From assembly GCA_015501595.1 (NCBI GenBank), contig JADNRX010000098.1, positions 93,624 to 157,623 of the forward strand: a stretch of 64,000 nt of DNA. Direction: 5' to 3'. The position numbers were made by a program, and so were the translations under genes. The notes beneath the pieces were generated by a model. That model was not told where the DNA came from. It was given only the letters and a program-made list of their open reading frames with translations, and did no database searches. The number at the start of each line of letters is the position of its first letter. The stretch's first letter is position 1. This document shows positions 11,856 through 22,833 of this stretch, piece by piece. Source of the stretch: Hymenopellis radicata. Taxonomy: Eukaryota > Basidiomycota > Agaricomycetes > Agaricales > Physalacriaceae.

Positions 11856-13642
11856 ATGGCCATCGACCAGACGCCTCCCGACATTGTCCAGCCCACATCC
11901 TCCGCTGACCGTGAGAAGACATCCGACGTAGGAGAAAGTGCGCCTGATTGGGCTCAGGTCAGCGACAGGCCAAAGTATGATGGTCATCAACGAGGACGCG
12001 GACGTGGCCGTGGTGGAATGAACAACGCGTCGCGTAATTGAGAGTCCAGTGGACCGCGCAAGGAGTGGCACGAGGAATGGAAGGATCTCGAGGACTACAT
12101 TCATCCAGGAGGCTATAATCCGTATGATTTGTCCCTAGTATTCTCTGAGAGAAATGGCTGATGTTTCCGTTAGGAACACACCTGTAACGGATCGGGTCCG
12201 CTCTGCAGCTATGGGCTTTGCGAGGAACCGTATGTGACCGCGCGAATTTGATTCGAATGCCTCTATGACTGTTCGTGATCAGTGGGACCAAGTACGCTTC
12301 TGTATACATTTCTCCGTTCCATTCTTATTCAAGATTAGTTCCAAATCTTCATCATTATCATGAATATGCCCATCTGGAACAAAGTGGTTGAAGGCGCGCC
12401 CGAAGATCAAGACGATGGCGCAGACTTTGGAGATGAACGTTATCAGGCGCGATGACTTTCGCGGCCAGAATATCAAGAAACCGCTCAAACCTCGCCCTCC
12501 TTACGCGAACTATGCCAAAGCCCCCACCGTCGTCCATTCCGACGAGGAAATTCAGGATCTGTTGCAAAGTGCCGATGCTGAAAAGAATGAGAAGCTCTTT
12601 GATTTTTGCGACAATCCCGAGAAGATGGTCCCCATCTTTCTTTCCTCCTACATGATTGACCAAGGCATCTACTATGTATCTTTCTGTTTCTCGCCTTTCC
12701 TTCCCCTCAACGATTTCTGTCAGTTCCGATCGCTTCTTGTTTACGATTTCTCGACTGGTCCGCTTCTTCCTAAACTACTTGCTCAAAAACGACGTATTGG
12801 ACGGTAGAGCGGACGAATTGAAAAATTCGCTCAAAGTCGCGGACCTTGCCATTGTTCAGACTTCCAAGATTGCAAAGGCCCTCCCTGACGCTCTCCATAA
12901 CGCACTCTCGCCTTCGTTCTCGTCCAAAGTCACTCCGGAAGAGGACGCGTTTACGAGATCCCTCCAGGAGCAAGGTGTCGAATTTGTTAGCATCGACGTA
13001 GAGATTGCTGCTGTGAAGGATGTAATGGAGGATAATGTCGATGCAGAGGACGGTGGATGGGCATTCCAACGACGGATTGGAAACTTCCCGCGAGAAGACC
13101 CTTTCTACGTTGCTGGAGTGACAGCTCCCATTCTCAGCGTCACTCATACTACTGGCGTCGTCGAAAGCTCTACCCGGCGCGTCACGGCTATTGTTCATCC
13201 CGCTGATGCGGCGTCGTCAGAGCTTTCGAGCAAGTTTTCTAAGATTGTCCTCAGTCCGTGGCCCGACGCCCGGGTGAATCACCCCATCATTGAGGAGACT
13301 TCCAAAGGACACGGTCTGGCAGAAGACGAGGGCTCGGCTCCGGGTGCACATAACCCGTGGAAAGATGATATCGCGATCCTAGTGGAGGATGAGACTGCAG
13401 CGGTATTAAAGGTGGGCATGGGACTGGAGGGTATGTTTGTCCAGATGGTCCGCCGCGATGGTGTTGACGGGGAGGCGGGGATGTGGTGTCTGCGCAAGCT
13501 TGTGGCGACCTTGCCGAGCTATTATATATTGTCTGATGAGGTTTGGATGAGGTGGTTGAGTTGCACCCCGATTTTTGAGTTGATCTATACTGTAGTAATC
13601 TGTTGTTTTGATCTTGTTGTCGAAATCATTCTGTATCTGTAG
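11856..13642 (+). pseudogene. Arb1-like Argonaute siRNA chaperone subunit, probably damaged
   Basis: It resembles the Arb1 family (fission yeast ARC complex, RNAi-directed heterochromatin): KLFDFCDNPEKMVPIFLSSY, then LVRFFLNYLLKNDVL, SKIAKALPDAL, APILSVTHTTGVVESSTRRV, LSPWPD, HNPWKDDI and VGMGLEGMFVQ in the order expected for the family. The likely start at 11856 is followed by an RGRGRGRGG stretch. An in-frame TGA occurs near 12040 (RN*ESSGPRKEWHEEW), where TGG is the likely ancestor. An intron starting GTATCT at 12676 is evident but its acceptor does not restore frame cleanly. At 13057-13120 three separate one-base losses relative to the copy at 41.5 kb jointly shift and restore the frame, scrambling about 20 residues. 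Family assignment is from memory of motifs. Confidence 0.55.
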
Positions 13643-13976
13643 AACACTTCTCATGGAGAGCAAGGGTAAACTCGAGCCAAGTCTCAATGTGTAAAGTTTC
13701 ATTGCATGTGAGTAAATAGCAACGGACCAAGTTACGTACTAGTGGTCGATCACCAAAGTGTTTCTTTCCAAACCACCATCTTCAGCCGCGTCATTGGGCT
13801 CTCCAACGTGCCCACCAAAGTCGTTTATCACTGCGAGAAGTCTTGATATCTTATAGGGCATCCAGGTGCGTATTGACGCCTTCTCAAAAACGCGTTCTTA
13901 CCTTTTCTTTTAGTGGGCAGTGGACACCTGGTGGACACTTCAAATTTCCTGTTGTTCGAGTCAGTCGGCGTCCAGG

Positions 13977-15713
13977 ATGCAGCAGATTGCGTCCCAATGC
14001 ACCAATTGTGGTGCTTTCACAAGACGGAGTCTCCATCACGAAGAGGAGTACCAGAGCTCTGTGGTCCTTGAACGGCTCCGTACCTCGAACCTCCCAGCAA
14101 CGGATGAGGAGATCTCCCACATACGACACACCATCTTATCCACTGTCTCCGACGAAATATCATCCATTGATTCCAAAGTCGCATCCCTGCATGAGGCCAT
14201 CAGGTCGATGGAGGAAGAGCGAGAGAGGTTGAAAACCGTCCAGAAGAAGTACACCAACCTCGTTTCCTTGCATCGCACTCTCCCCTCGGAAATCTGGTCG
14301 GAAATATTCCTGCACACGCTTTCTAGTGCCTCTGATTCCAACGCATTCAACGTGTCTGGGTCTATATGGCAGTTCAGCCACGTCTGCCAGAGATGGCGAA
14401 ACGTCGCTTTATCCCTTCGTTCGTTTTGGTCAACTATGACTCTTCGTTTGCCGGAAGCGGCGCAGCATGAAGGAGATGTGCAGCGCTTGGAGGCAGTTAT
14501 TCAACGTTCCCATCAGGGACCACTAGACGTTTCCCTCACAACACGCTATAACAGCCAGACACCCATCCCTAATCCCTCTATCCTAAAGCGCATCCTCGAC
14601 ATCGTCCTAGCAGAATCGCACCGGTGGCGAAAGTTATATCTATCAGATTTCCCAAGGAGTTTGAATACGCTCTATGTGCCACTTCATAATCGGCTTTCTC
14701 GCCTCGAGTCATTATCCCTTTATGATGTTCCGGAGGAAGAATTAGCAGTGTCTGTCTTCGAACATTGTCCACGTCTTACGAAATTGAGTCTTGGTGGAGG
14801 TACGCTGGGCATTGAATTTCCGTGGGATCAAATCACGGAGCTCGACCTTTCTCGTATGGACTTAGATGGTGACGAGGAGGAGCGCAAATCATGTATGCGT
14901 TTGATTGGACAGTGTCCATATCTTGAAACCCTCTCTATGCCTGAGTGGGGTTCGAGGGATGATCAATCGGCGTACACGCCGATTACCTGCTCCAACATGC
15001 ACCAGCTCGATACCATGTCGATGCCCGTCGTCAATACTCTTACGCTTCCTCATCTGCGGGAGGCTTCCCTTCATCTGGACCCTGTCACGCTTCACTACGA
15101 TGCCCTGTATTCATTTGAACGACTACTCATTCGTTCCAATTGTTTAGGCGCCCTCACCAGACTCTCGCTTAGCAGTCTGCCGCTTGCTGCCTCGCCCGAG
15201 CATAGCCTGCATTCTATCCTTTCCCAGACACACAGTCTTGCCTTCCTCGACCTATCAGTAGCCATAGCGGATTATGATGCTGAAACGGATGTTAGCGACC
15301 GGGAACAAATAGTAGCGATCGTGAAATCCCTTGCGCCTACCGAATCTGTCACTTTCCTTCCCCTCCTTTCGTCTCTCCGCATTCGGGTGTATAACCACTG
15401 TGACTCGCAGAGGCTACTGTATTTTGGACCTGTCGGTAGTTTTGCTTCGACAGTCGAGACCCGGTGGAAAGGAGACCAGACTCGCGGCCTAGCAAGGCTT
15501 AAGACATGCCACTTTTCTGTACACGCGCGGCATTTGATGCCAAACCGCATATATCGGGATGGTTGGAGGCCCGTCGCAGGTATCTTCAATGAAGCGGAAA
15601 GGTTTATCTTCAAGGCCCTAGTTGACGATGGGATGGACCTCGCTATACGGGTTACATCAAGTTTGACTGAAAGCTTTCCAGGCAATAGCGTGGTTTTTGC
15701 AGTTTCCAGGTGA
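13977..15713 (+). CDS. F-box protein 2 (intact, about 578 aa)
   Basis: Uninterrupted single reading frame from ATG 13977 (MQQIASQCTNCGAFTRRS) to the stop at 15711-15713. The start is supported by the inverted paralogue, which begins MPQTVSQCTNC. Order of parts: N-terminal CxxC; a coiled helix with EEERERLKTVQKK; an F-box at residues ~100-150 (LPSEIWSEIFLHTL .. FSHVCQRWRNVALSLRSFW); leucine-rich repeats with patterns such as LTKLSLGGG and LTRLSLSSLPLA; and a C-terminal LVDDGMDLAIRV motif shared by all copies here. Expected to act as a substrate receptor in SCF ubiquitin ligases; substrate unknown. It is the only undamaged member of the family in the window. Confidence 0.88.
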   Translation: MQQIASQCTNCGAFTRRSLHHEEEYQSSVVLERLRTSNLPATDEEISHIRHTILSTVSDEISSIDSKVASLHEAIRSMEEERERLKTVQKKYTNLVSLHRTLPSEIWSEIFLHTLSSASDSNAFNVSGSIWQFSHVCQRWRNVALSLRSFWSTMTLRLPEAAQHEGDVQRLEAVIQRSHQGPLDVSLTTRYNSQTPIPNPSILKRILDIVLAESHRWRKLYLSDFPRSLNTLYVPLHNRLSRLESLSLYDVPEEELAVSVFEHCPRLTKLSLGGGTLGIEFPWDQITELDLSRMDLDGDEEERKSCMRLIGQCPYLETLSMPEWGSRDDQSAYTPITCSNMHQLDTMSMPVVNTLTLPHLREASLHLDPVTLHYDALYSFERLLIRSNCLGALTRLSLSSLPLAASPEHSLHSILSQTHSLAFLDLSVAIADYDAETDVSDREQIVAIVKSLAPTESVTFLPLLSSLRIRVYNHCDSQRLLYFGPVGSFASTVETRWKGDQTRGLARLKTCHFSVHARHLMPNRIYRDGWRPVAGIFNEAERFIFKALVDDGMDLAIRVTSSLTESFPGNSVVFAVSR

Positions 15714-16240
15714 CTTGTGCGTTTCGGGAACTTAACAACACCTTGAAGGTAGAGATCTCATGATAGTGGATGACTTTTTCTGAATCCGTATATCAGGAGT
15801 ATTTTAATGTCTTGAATTTTGGATGTCGTACAACTTGGACATAGACGGGCAACGGGGACCTGTTCCTTCTCCACAGTCACTATCTATGTCTTGAACATAC
15901 TCCTTTCGATGTATATGCTAGCAAAACTTTAAACACGGAACCGTTACTGTACGGAGGATCCATGAACTGTTGAGAACCCACTTGGTTTGCTGCCGTTCGA
16001 CCACGTGCCATCACTATTTCTTACTTCCGACCATCATGTTGGCAAACTCTTGTTAACCCGTTCAACACCAAAAATACCTTTGGAATCCTTTCGACTCTGA
16101 CAAAAATCCAGCTTGGTGTGTAGCTCACTAGCTTTTACGCGTCATTGTCTAATCCTAGCTGTAGACGCGTCGCCTGCTCTTCGTCATTCGTGTCACGCCA
16201 TGTCAGTGTCGCTGTACACATAATGTGGGACTGTTTCCAA
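15714..16240. other. Spacer, no gene seen
   Basis: Intergenic sequence between F-box gene 2 and an F-box relic. A recognisable counterpart exists at 38540-38920 in the inverted arm, with small indels. Confidence 0.5.
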
Positions 16241-16249
16241 GCCTAGTCT

Positions 16250-17035
16250 TCAGTATACCAACGAACTCGAAACGTCCTCCCTGCTCTACAACCTTCGCGC
16301 ATCCAATTTCTCCGCAACAGACCAAGAGTCTTCCCATATCCATCTGAACCCAACATGGACGCGGATATATCCTCCATAATCGCCGAAATCAGGTCCCTCC
16401 AGCAGGAACGAGATGCGTCAACGACTGCACGAAAAACCTGCCGAGGTCTAATTTCCCCTTGTCGCGCTGTACCCCCGGCGTGAACTCTTGGGAACAAATC
16501 GTTCACGAGGATGGGCAGATTGGTGACGAGGAGTTCACTGTTTCCGACCCGACTTGTTCCCATTTGGGACTTGACCAAAGTGTGCCGGACCTGGCGCGCC
16601 GTCGCCGTATCGCTTCACTTGACCTGGACAAAGTTGCATCTCGAATTCCCCAAAGACAACGAGACGGAGCAGGACGTGCAGGCCTCGGAAGTGGCTCTCC
16701 AGCGCTCTGGAAAGCATCCTTTGGACATTATACTCAAAAGCGGCTATAATACCCCCGACTTCGAGTCCTCCTTTCGCAACCGGATGCTTGCGATGGTCCA
16801 TGCAGAAATCGCATCGATGGCGGGATGCGCGTTTGGCGGACTGACATATGAACTCGGATATCCCTGTACGAGCCGCTTCGCGGCCGACTTCCCATGCTCG
16901 AATCGTTGAACCTATATCTCTCGGGCGATTTCCCCATCCGCATACCAATGGAGCAGCGATCTGTTCTCACTATTTTCAACGACTGTCCGCAGCTTACGAA
17001 AGTGGTCCTGACCGGAACGCAGTGCAAGGCGAAGT
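16250..17035 (+). pseudogene. F-box relic 3, 3'-truncated
   Basis: Fragments of an F-box protein in several frames: a helix region with SLQQERDA-like wording, an F-box remnant (VCRTWRAVAVSLHLTWTKLHLEFP) and QRSGKHPLDIILKSGYN, which matches the QRSHQGPLDVSL segment of F-box gene 2. Stops and shifts are frequent. At about 17030 the sequence joins abruptly to a copy of the upstream region of F-box gene 1, so this is a chimeric junction. The same junction is present at 37630 in the inverted arm, so it predates the duplication. Confidence 0.7.
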
Positions 17036-17167
17036 TTGTTGACTTTCGACAACAGGATTTACATACTTAGTACCGTTTTACGGGATCTTACCGTGCCCGC
17101 CGTGCGATGTACGTCGTGCAATATCGATTCCTTCTAGTCTTATGGGATTGTCACAGAGCAACGCGGC

Positions 17168-17600
17168 ATGCCATTCATGAATCCACAGCCTTGCATCAAC
17201 TGTGCAAATGGCATTGTCCTTGGCCGTGGAGAATATTACCAACGCCGATTTCAAGACTCTTTTGAGCGCCTTCGCAAAACCAATGAAGTACCCACGGACG
17301 CTGAAGTTCCCGGAAAAACATTGCGTCCATCATTGACGCCATCTCGCCTGAGATCTCTCTCGTCGATGCTGCACTCCGTCAGTTCCAAGAGGAGCGCAAA
17401 GTCCTACACGACCCAGCTGAAATCTTCCCGTCGCCGTCTCCCTCCAGAGGTCCTTCGCGAAATATTCCGGACGGCATGCCGTGATGTTTACGACCTGGAC
17501 GATGAGGAATTTGAGAAAGACGACGATGTGCTGAGACGCATGATGATGATGATGCTGAGGGAGACGAGAAAGCGGGGGCCTCAGTTGACAGTCGATCGCG
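17168..17600 (+). pseudogene. F-box relic 4, 5' fragment of F-box gene 1
   Basis: It copies the first ~450 bases of F-box gene 1 with its promoter: MNPQPCINCANGIVLGRGEYY, then a frameshift near 17305, then LPPEVLREIFRTACRDVYDL. It ends at about 17600 in the D/E-rich segment and runs into the upstream region of the homeodomain-like gene. The missing LRR half makes function unlikely. Confidence 0.75.
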
Positions 17601-17679
17601 TAGTAAGACAGGCGCGGGTCAGAGATGTCGTATTTAGACTCCGCTTCTTTACTCTTACCATCATCAGTGACGCTTTGGT

Positions 17680-19009
17680 ATGGACGACGATACTAACACT
17701 CAGGACGCCTCAGTGGTGGCAGTGGCAGGAGGGCCCGAAACAAAACAACCGAGACTTAACGTCGCTGGCAGAGCTTTGTTGAAAGGTGAGTGCAGTCTCA
17801 ATTTCCTAGCCCTCACTCACACCGAGTGACACAGATTTCCTTCAAACTGTGTCCAGCGCTCCTACCGTCGCCCAGAAAGAGGAACTACTCGTCAAGATTT
17901 TGGCCTTGGGCAATGAACACTACAATATCGGCAAGCTCTCGAACTGGTTCGTGAAGGCTAGATACCGGCGCCATAAGGGTAACCGTACGTGGATATTCTA
18001 CTTATCACGCTATTTTGACTTCGCCATTGGTTTTAGAATTCAATCTCACTGATCAGGCCGTCGAGACGCTCAAGTTCCTTCTTCACGTGAACCCAGACCC
18101 GACCGAAGACACGATGCGCGCATGGGCAGGTATTCTGGACGCTCAAGTCGAATCAGTTCGCTCTTGGGTTGCGCGATCACAGGAAGCACCCGAAAACTCG
18201 ATAGGCCCTCCTTTCAACTCGTTACCGCCTCCGCCGCCCACCGTCTCTCAGACGCCGGTGCTGCGGGACTCTACTAATGCGCCGGGTACGCTGCTTCTCT
18301 GTTGAATCACTTGGAGATCTCAGTTTCTATGCAGAGCCTACTAATTACCTTGAGCTGTGGTTTCGTGAAACACCTTATCCGACAGACGATAATCTCAAGC
18401 TATGGGCGTCCAATCTCGGCCTCACATTCGAAGTTGTTCGCAAATGGGTGCATGCACAAAGGACTCTACCAGACTCTCGAGATCTGTTCTTTGATTACAA
18501 AGTCGAAAACCGAGGATATACGCAGGACCACTTGAACTCGCATACGCAAACGGACGTGTTAGCAATGAACGCACCTTTCCCTCTTCCGCCCGCTCTCGTA
18601 CTTCCAAAGGCTCCTCCCGTATGGCGAATCGTAGTACGTTGTTTGTTTCTAATCCGGTCTTTTTCGACTCAAGAGGCGTCTGAAGAAACCGCCAGTGAAA
18701 CCCGTTGATCAAAACACACGTCTTCTGTTCGACATTGCGGAGAAAATGGATCTTGACGACCCGCCTACGACCCACGCTCTTTCTACTAGTCTATCCGAAC
18801 CTGGACCTTGCGGTCAGCCGCCGTCGGAACTACAGCCCCAGGAATCAAGCTCTAAAAGTATGACCCGTGAACAATTTCAGAGTAGCTTTGGACCTATAGA
18901 GATCAAGATGAGGCGCTTTATGGACCAAGTGGGGCAGGGCGCGTTGGAGACAGAAGGCTGGGATAAAGGTACATTCCTTATCGATGTTTCTTCGTGGTAC
19001 CGGTGTTAA
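17680..19009 (+). CDS. Protein with three homeodomain-like segments
   Basis: Likely start ATG 17680 (MDDDTNTQDASVVAVAGG). A GTGAGT..ACAG intron lies at about 17789-17835, then exons at about 17836-17983, 18035-18285, 18310-18640 and 18680-19009. Three segments resemble the last helices of a homeodomain: LSNWFVKARYRRHKG; NPDPTEDTMRAWAG followed by VRSWVARSQ; and TPYPTDDNLKLWAS followed by VRKWVHAQR. The C-terminal part is Pro/Ser-rich with IAEKMDLDDPPTTHAL. Conserved Asn of helix 3 is not obvious, so DNA binding is only an inference. Splice sites are approximate. The inverted copy at 35456-36965 has a stop in its first exon. Confidence 0.5.
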
Positions 19010-19333
19010 CGCGTTCGCTTGTAGCGTTCGTTCCCGAACGATTTCAAGTTATCGCTTCCGCTTTGTGACCTTTAGACTTGTCCCTTTCGCATTGCTATCT
19101 GCCGCTGTTGTGTTATTGTCTTCGCTTTCTCTAGTCACTGCCGCCGCTTGTACTTCAGCTGTTGTATAATCATGATGCATGATAATCCAAACTTCAACAG
19201 AGTGGTCCCAATTCTCATCTCCGAAGAGATTAATTACTGGGTGCCAAAAACACGGAATCTTCTGCCACTTCTTCTAATCAATTCGCTGTTGGCGAACCGC
19301 CCGGCAGCAATAATGTGGCGCAACCACTTTCAT

Positions 19334-19430
19334 GGCCGACTAGCTCAGTTGGTTAGAGCGTCGTGCTAATATCAGTTCTACTGCAACTGGTTTGACGCGA
19401 AGGTCTTGGGTTCGACCCCCACGTTGGCCA
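19334..19430 (+). tRNA. tRNA-Ile (AAU) with a 23-nt intron
   Basis: Same tRNA as at 9925: acceptor GGCCGAC/GTTGGCC, A box TAGCTCAGTTGGTTAGAGC, anticodon AAT, B box GGTTCGACCCC, discriminator A. The intron (tcagttctactgcaactggtttg) follows CTAATA. Pol III terminator-like T runs (TTTTATTTTT) follow at about 19447. TGTGGCGCA lies about 10 bases upstream and again about 40 bases downstream. This is the uninterrupted partner of the gene split by Ngaro copy 1. Confidence 0.92.
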
Positions 19431-19639
19431 TGGAGGCATGGTAGTTTTATTTTTAATCTTTGTGGCGCAGTACTCAGTAATAAACCAGGCTTCAAGAATC
19501 AACACAATAGTTTCTGTGCCCGAATCTCAGGCCTCAGGCCTCAGGGACTGTGGTCCACAACAGGCATACTACAGAGTGTGTCTTGCCATTTGTTGAATGG
19601 AACGTAGATGATGTCTCCTAGCTCAACTTAGCAGTGGGC

Positions 19640-20655
19640 GCGCCGCCAAGCAGTCAAATACGAATGGGTACACCAGTAGGTACCGCTGTTCCGTCGATGA
19701 TGGTCGGGGAAGTGTTCACCCGCACAAGAGGGATTGGAACGAAGTCCTACTTTGATGACTCCAGTTCACAAGCCTTGAGCATTCTTCTCCCTTAGAAGAA
19801 ACGATTGAATTCACAAGTAACGGTAACTTCTTGAGCACCTCATATGAGAACAGTGTATCCTTCAAGTTCCCACTGGCCAAGCAGCTTTGAGTTTCTTCTT
19901 GACCGGTTCATTGGAGAGGAGGTGGAAGAACCCTAGCGTCATAGCCGTGTCCGCACCTGCAATGAGAAGGAGCATGGCCTGTGCAAGTCTCGTAAACCAA
20001 TAATCTGACAGTGAAGATATCAAACGAACCTCGCCTTCTTCGATGGAACTTGTCCCAGCTTGATCGACTCAGGCGTAACGAAACGACTCGTGCTCCGCCT
20101 CCCGTAATATTTCTGGATCTTTCAAAATTCCATTGACCTGCGCCTCGAGAAACGCTTTCATGTAAGCGAGACCTCCGAGGTCAGGATTGATCATAACGCC
20201 CAGCCAATCCGGGATTTGATGTACTTTGTACGCGGAGGACTCTGGGAAGTACAGAGCTGCCGTCATCACGGCTAATGTATGTCGGAAACGTAGCGAGCAG
20301 TTGGAGATGAACTCACCTTTTTCTGGAGAACATTATCCAGCTTCAAGATTGAGGATTCCCCGCCGCCGCTTCTTCGACGTCAATGATTCCGAAAGTCGAG
20401 TCGTCTTACCCGAAGTGGGCGTAAAGGGCCAGGTCCTTGGTGAAGCCCGAATGGGGAGGGTAGATGGCGAAATACGCTTCGGGGTAGAAAAGTGTAGCTA
20501 AAATCGAGGCCTGTACTGGTTGGGAGACGTGGTCCGGGAAAAGCCTTCAGCGGGTGAAGGCACAATCTGTAGAAGAGGACATAAAGAAGGCCAAAAAAGA
20601 CAACGAGGCCGACAATCTGGAGATAGGATAACTGCTTAAACGAGTCGCTAAACAT
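19640..20655 (-). pseudogene. Cytochrome P450 relic
   Basis: The start at ATG 20655 gives a P450 membrane anchor and proline hinge (IVGLVVFFGLLYVLFYRL .. HPLKAFPGPRLP). A frameshift then moves to FYPEAYFAIYPPHSGFTKD. After a GTGAGT intron, IPDWLGVMINPDLGGLAYMKAF follows to a stop at about 20069. Further fragments continue: LLLIAGADTAMTLGFFHLL, the helix I region, and IPLVRVNTSPTIIDGTAVP at about 19650-19740. The ExxR and haem-binding cysteine regions are absent, so it is not functional. The family resembles CYPs of basidiomycete clans 64/67, by general impression only. Confidence 0.75.
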
Positions 20656-21137
20656 GACGGTATATTGAGGGCCATGTCGTAGCGCGAGGACATGGGAAAG
20701 AAAGAAGGAATTAGGATGCGTCCGAGGGTGCATCACAGTTCGTCCAGGTCAGTTGCCCAAGTGAAGTCGACATTGACAGCTGTGATTGAAGCACGTTGCG
20801 CCGGGAAACGCGGATGGATGTCAAGGCAAGAGCGCGTTTATCTTTCAAAGTTTTCCCATCGACTCCGTCGATCATGCGGTATGCACACCCAATTAAAGTG
20901 TCTGGATTCTAATACGTTCAAAACTCTATGCACTCGTTAGTCCTGACGCACATGTTGAACGCAGACTGACCTAGTACTACGTCCTGGCAGTGACCCATCA
21001 CGTTCATCATCTTCCTTGCGCTGCTCGTTTCAGATAAATAATGGATAATACTCACAGCCTCCTTGTTGTGATTACGATAGCATCTCTACACTGGAGCAAT
21101 GTACATCACTAGAACAACAAAAACTAGGTGTAATAAA
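20656..21137. other. Spacer, no gene seen
   Basis: Short chance reading frames only; no recognisable domain, RNA or repeat. Confidence 0.5.
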
Positions 21138-22833
21138 TTAAGCTAGGATCATAGAAAGGAACATCAGTGGCATTAATAAGCCAGAACTTAGTCCGATGTG
21201 TGGCGCAGAGTTGCCCGAGGTAGTCGCGCTGGCAGCCGCACTGGTCCCAGTGGAAGTAGACGATCTAGAAAGAACGCGAATGAGCACTGAGGATAGTGAC
21301 ATTTAAACTTTACACACCTAGTAGTCGTGGTAGAAGTAGAAGTAGAACCAGCACCAGAACCAGAACCTGCACCTGCACCTGCACCTGAGCCCGAATTCGA
21401 CGAGGAAGAGTTGCCACCATTATCATTACTTCCATTGTCTCCATTGTCGGTGGATAGCAGGATGCTATCCGGAGTCACAGTAGTGCCGTCGCCAGTGCCG
21501 GCGGAGTTCTGGTACGCGCTGTCGGCGCTGAGAAGCGCCACCGACTTGGTCTCCCAGCCGTTCGACTTCATGACGGGGAACGCATCCATGAAAGCCTGCA
21601 CGGTGTCATCGGTGAGTTCGTGCTCGAGGATAATAAGACCGGGGCTCTTGGGTCCTGCGTATCGCTGTGAGGAGGTGTTGATCGGAGAATCATGTGGCTT
21701 ACCAGTGATCCACTGGGTCATGGACGCGTTGATGGCCTGCATGGTCGTACCGTTGGTCGCCATGCTCCAATCTTCGGTACTGACAAACGGTTAGATAGGC
21801 CCGCGTGTAAACTGTTAGGGGTGAAACACTTACTCTTGGTTCCAGATAATGACTTTCATTCCGAAGATCTGTTTGTTCAGTCTAATTGAATTTCTGTCTG
21901 TCGAATTTAACAGATGGCAGCTCACCTCCTCTGCGATCGCCCTCACTCTGTTATCAGAGTCGCCGTAAGGAGGACGCCAGAACTTGGGCACTCGGCCACC
22001 GGTCGAGTTGTGGATGATCTCCATCGTCCAACCAAGCTGCAACAAGTTAGAGAGGATCTCCACGAGGACATCAGGGCGACATGTACCTGCGCAACGACCT
22101 GTTCGTTAGTCTGAGTCGTCATGTACGGATGCGTGTATGTGTGCACAGCGATATCTCCGCCTTGCTCGAGAATGGCCAAAAATTGGTCCGGCTCATTGCG
22201 AATGTTGATACCGATGAGGAAATGCGTAGCCGTCTCATCTTGCTCAGTCAGGAATTGGATGAGTTTCGTGGTACCCTGTGTGACGATCAAATTTCAGTGA
22301 ATAGATTGGCGTGTGGAGAGGGGATAACGTACGGCCGCAGGTCCATCGTCGAAGCCGATACCGACGTGGCCATCGGGCGCATCCCAAACATCGTCGGGAT
22401 TTCTGCACTTGTACGTTGCAGAGCAAACCGCTGCGCTCATGGGGTCAAGACCGTTCGGGTAAGTCGGGGAACCGCCAGTACTGGTTGAAGGTGGGATGTC
22501 GGGAATTTTTCCAGCTTTTACGGCGGCGTCGAGCGCGTCCTTCCACGCCTGGGGCATCTGAGCCGGATCGGGGGTGGTCGTCGGATACGCCGCGGACCAC
22601 GCTGGACGTGTCCACATTAGTCAAGAGAGATAAGAAGTAGTACGCGATAACGAACTGCTGGAGCCCACTTCAGGATATTCGGTGCCATCGTTAGAGATGC
22701 GCTTGAAGAGGCCGTGGACGGGGTGGTCTCTTTCTTGATACCAGGTGCCAGTGCGACGGCCAGGGAGATGGATGGGGGAGTGCGATAAGGCAGAGGAGGC
22801 GAAAGCTAATAGAAGGGGTAAAGAACGTAGCAT
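21138..22833 (-). CDS. GPI-anchored chitin deacetylase (CE4)
   Basis: Removes N-acetyl groups from cell-wall chitin, giving chitosan; acts at the plasma membrane or wall. The start at ATG 22833 gives a signal peptide (MLRSLPLLLAFASSALS). CE4 motifs appear over several exons: GIGFDDGPA (motif 1), HTYTHPYMTT (motif 2, metal-binding His pair), FWRPPYGDSDNRVRAIAEE (motif 3), a VIIWN stretch (motif 4 region) and GLIILEHELTDDTV (motif 5). The C-terminus is a Ser/Gly/Thr-rich stalk of about 80 residues and a hydrophobic GPI-signal tail (LSSGLLMPLMFLSMILA), which ends at TAA 21138-21140 after a last intron with a CTAG acceptor. Introns are short and numerous. The gene appears intact. Confidence 0.85.

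Larger units (their letters stand above)
9886..19430 (+). repeat. Left arm of a large inverted duplication
   Basis: Gene content from tRNA-Ile 1 to tRNA-Ile 2 is repeated in inverse orientation at about 26460-49139. Homologous pairs are: tRNA 9925 with 49119/43608; F-box relic 10130-11525 with 41684-43058; Arb1-like 11856-13642 with 41684-41000; F-box 13977-15713 with 40655-38927; F-box relic 16250-17035 with 38530-37640; truncated F-box 17168 with 37485; homeodomain-like 17680 with 36965; tRNA 19334 with 35342/26506. Identity varies along the arms, so the copies have diverged and been edited by indels. Confidence 0.9.
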
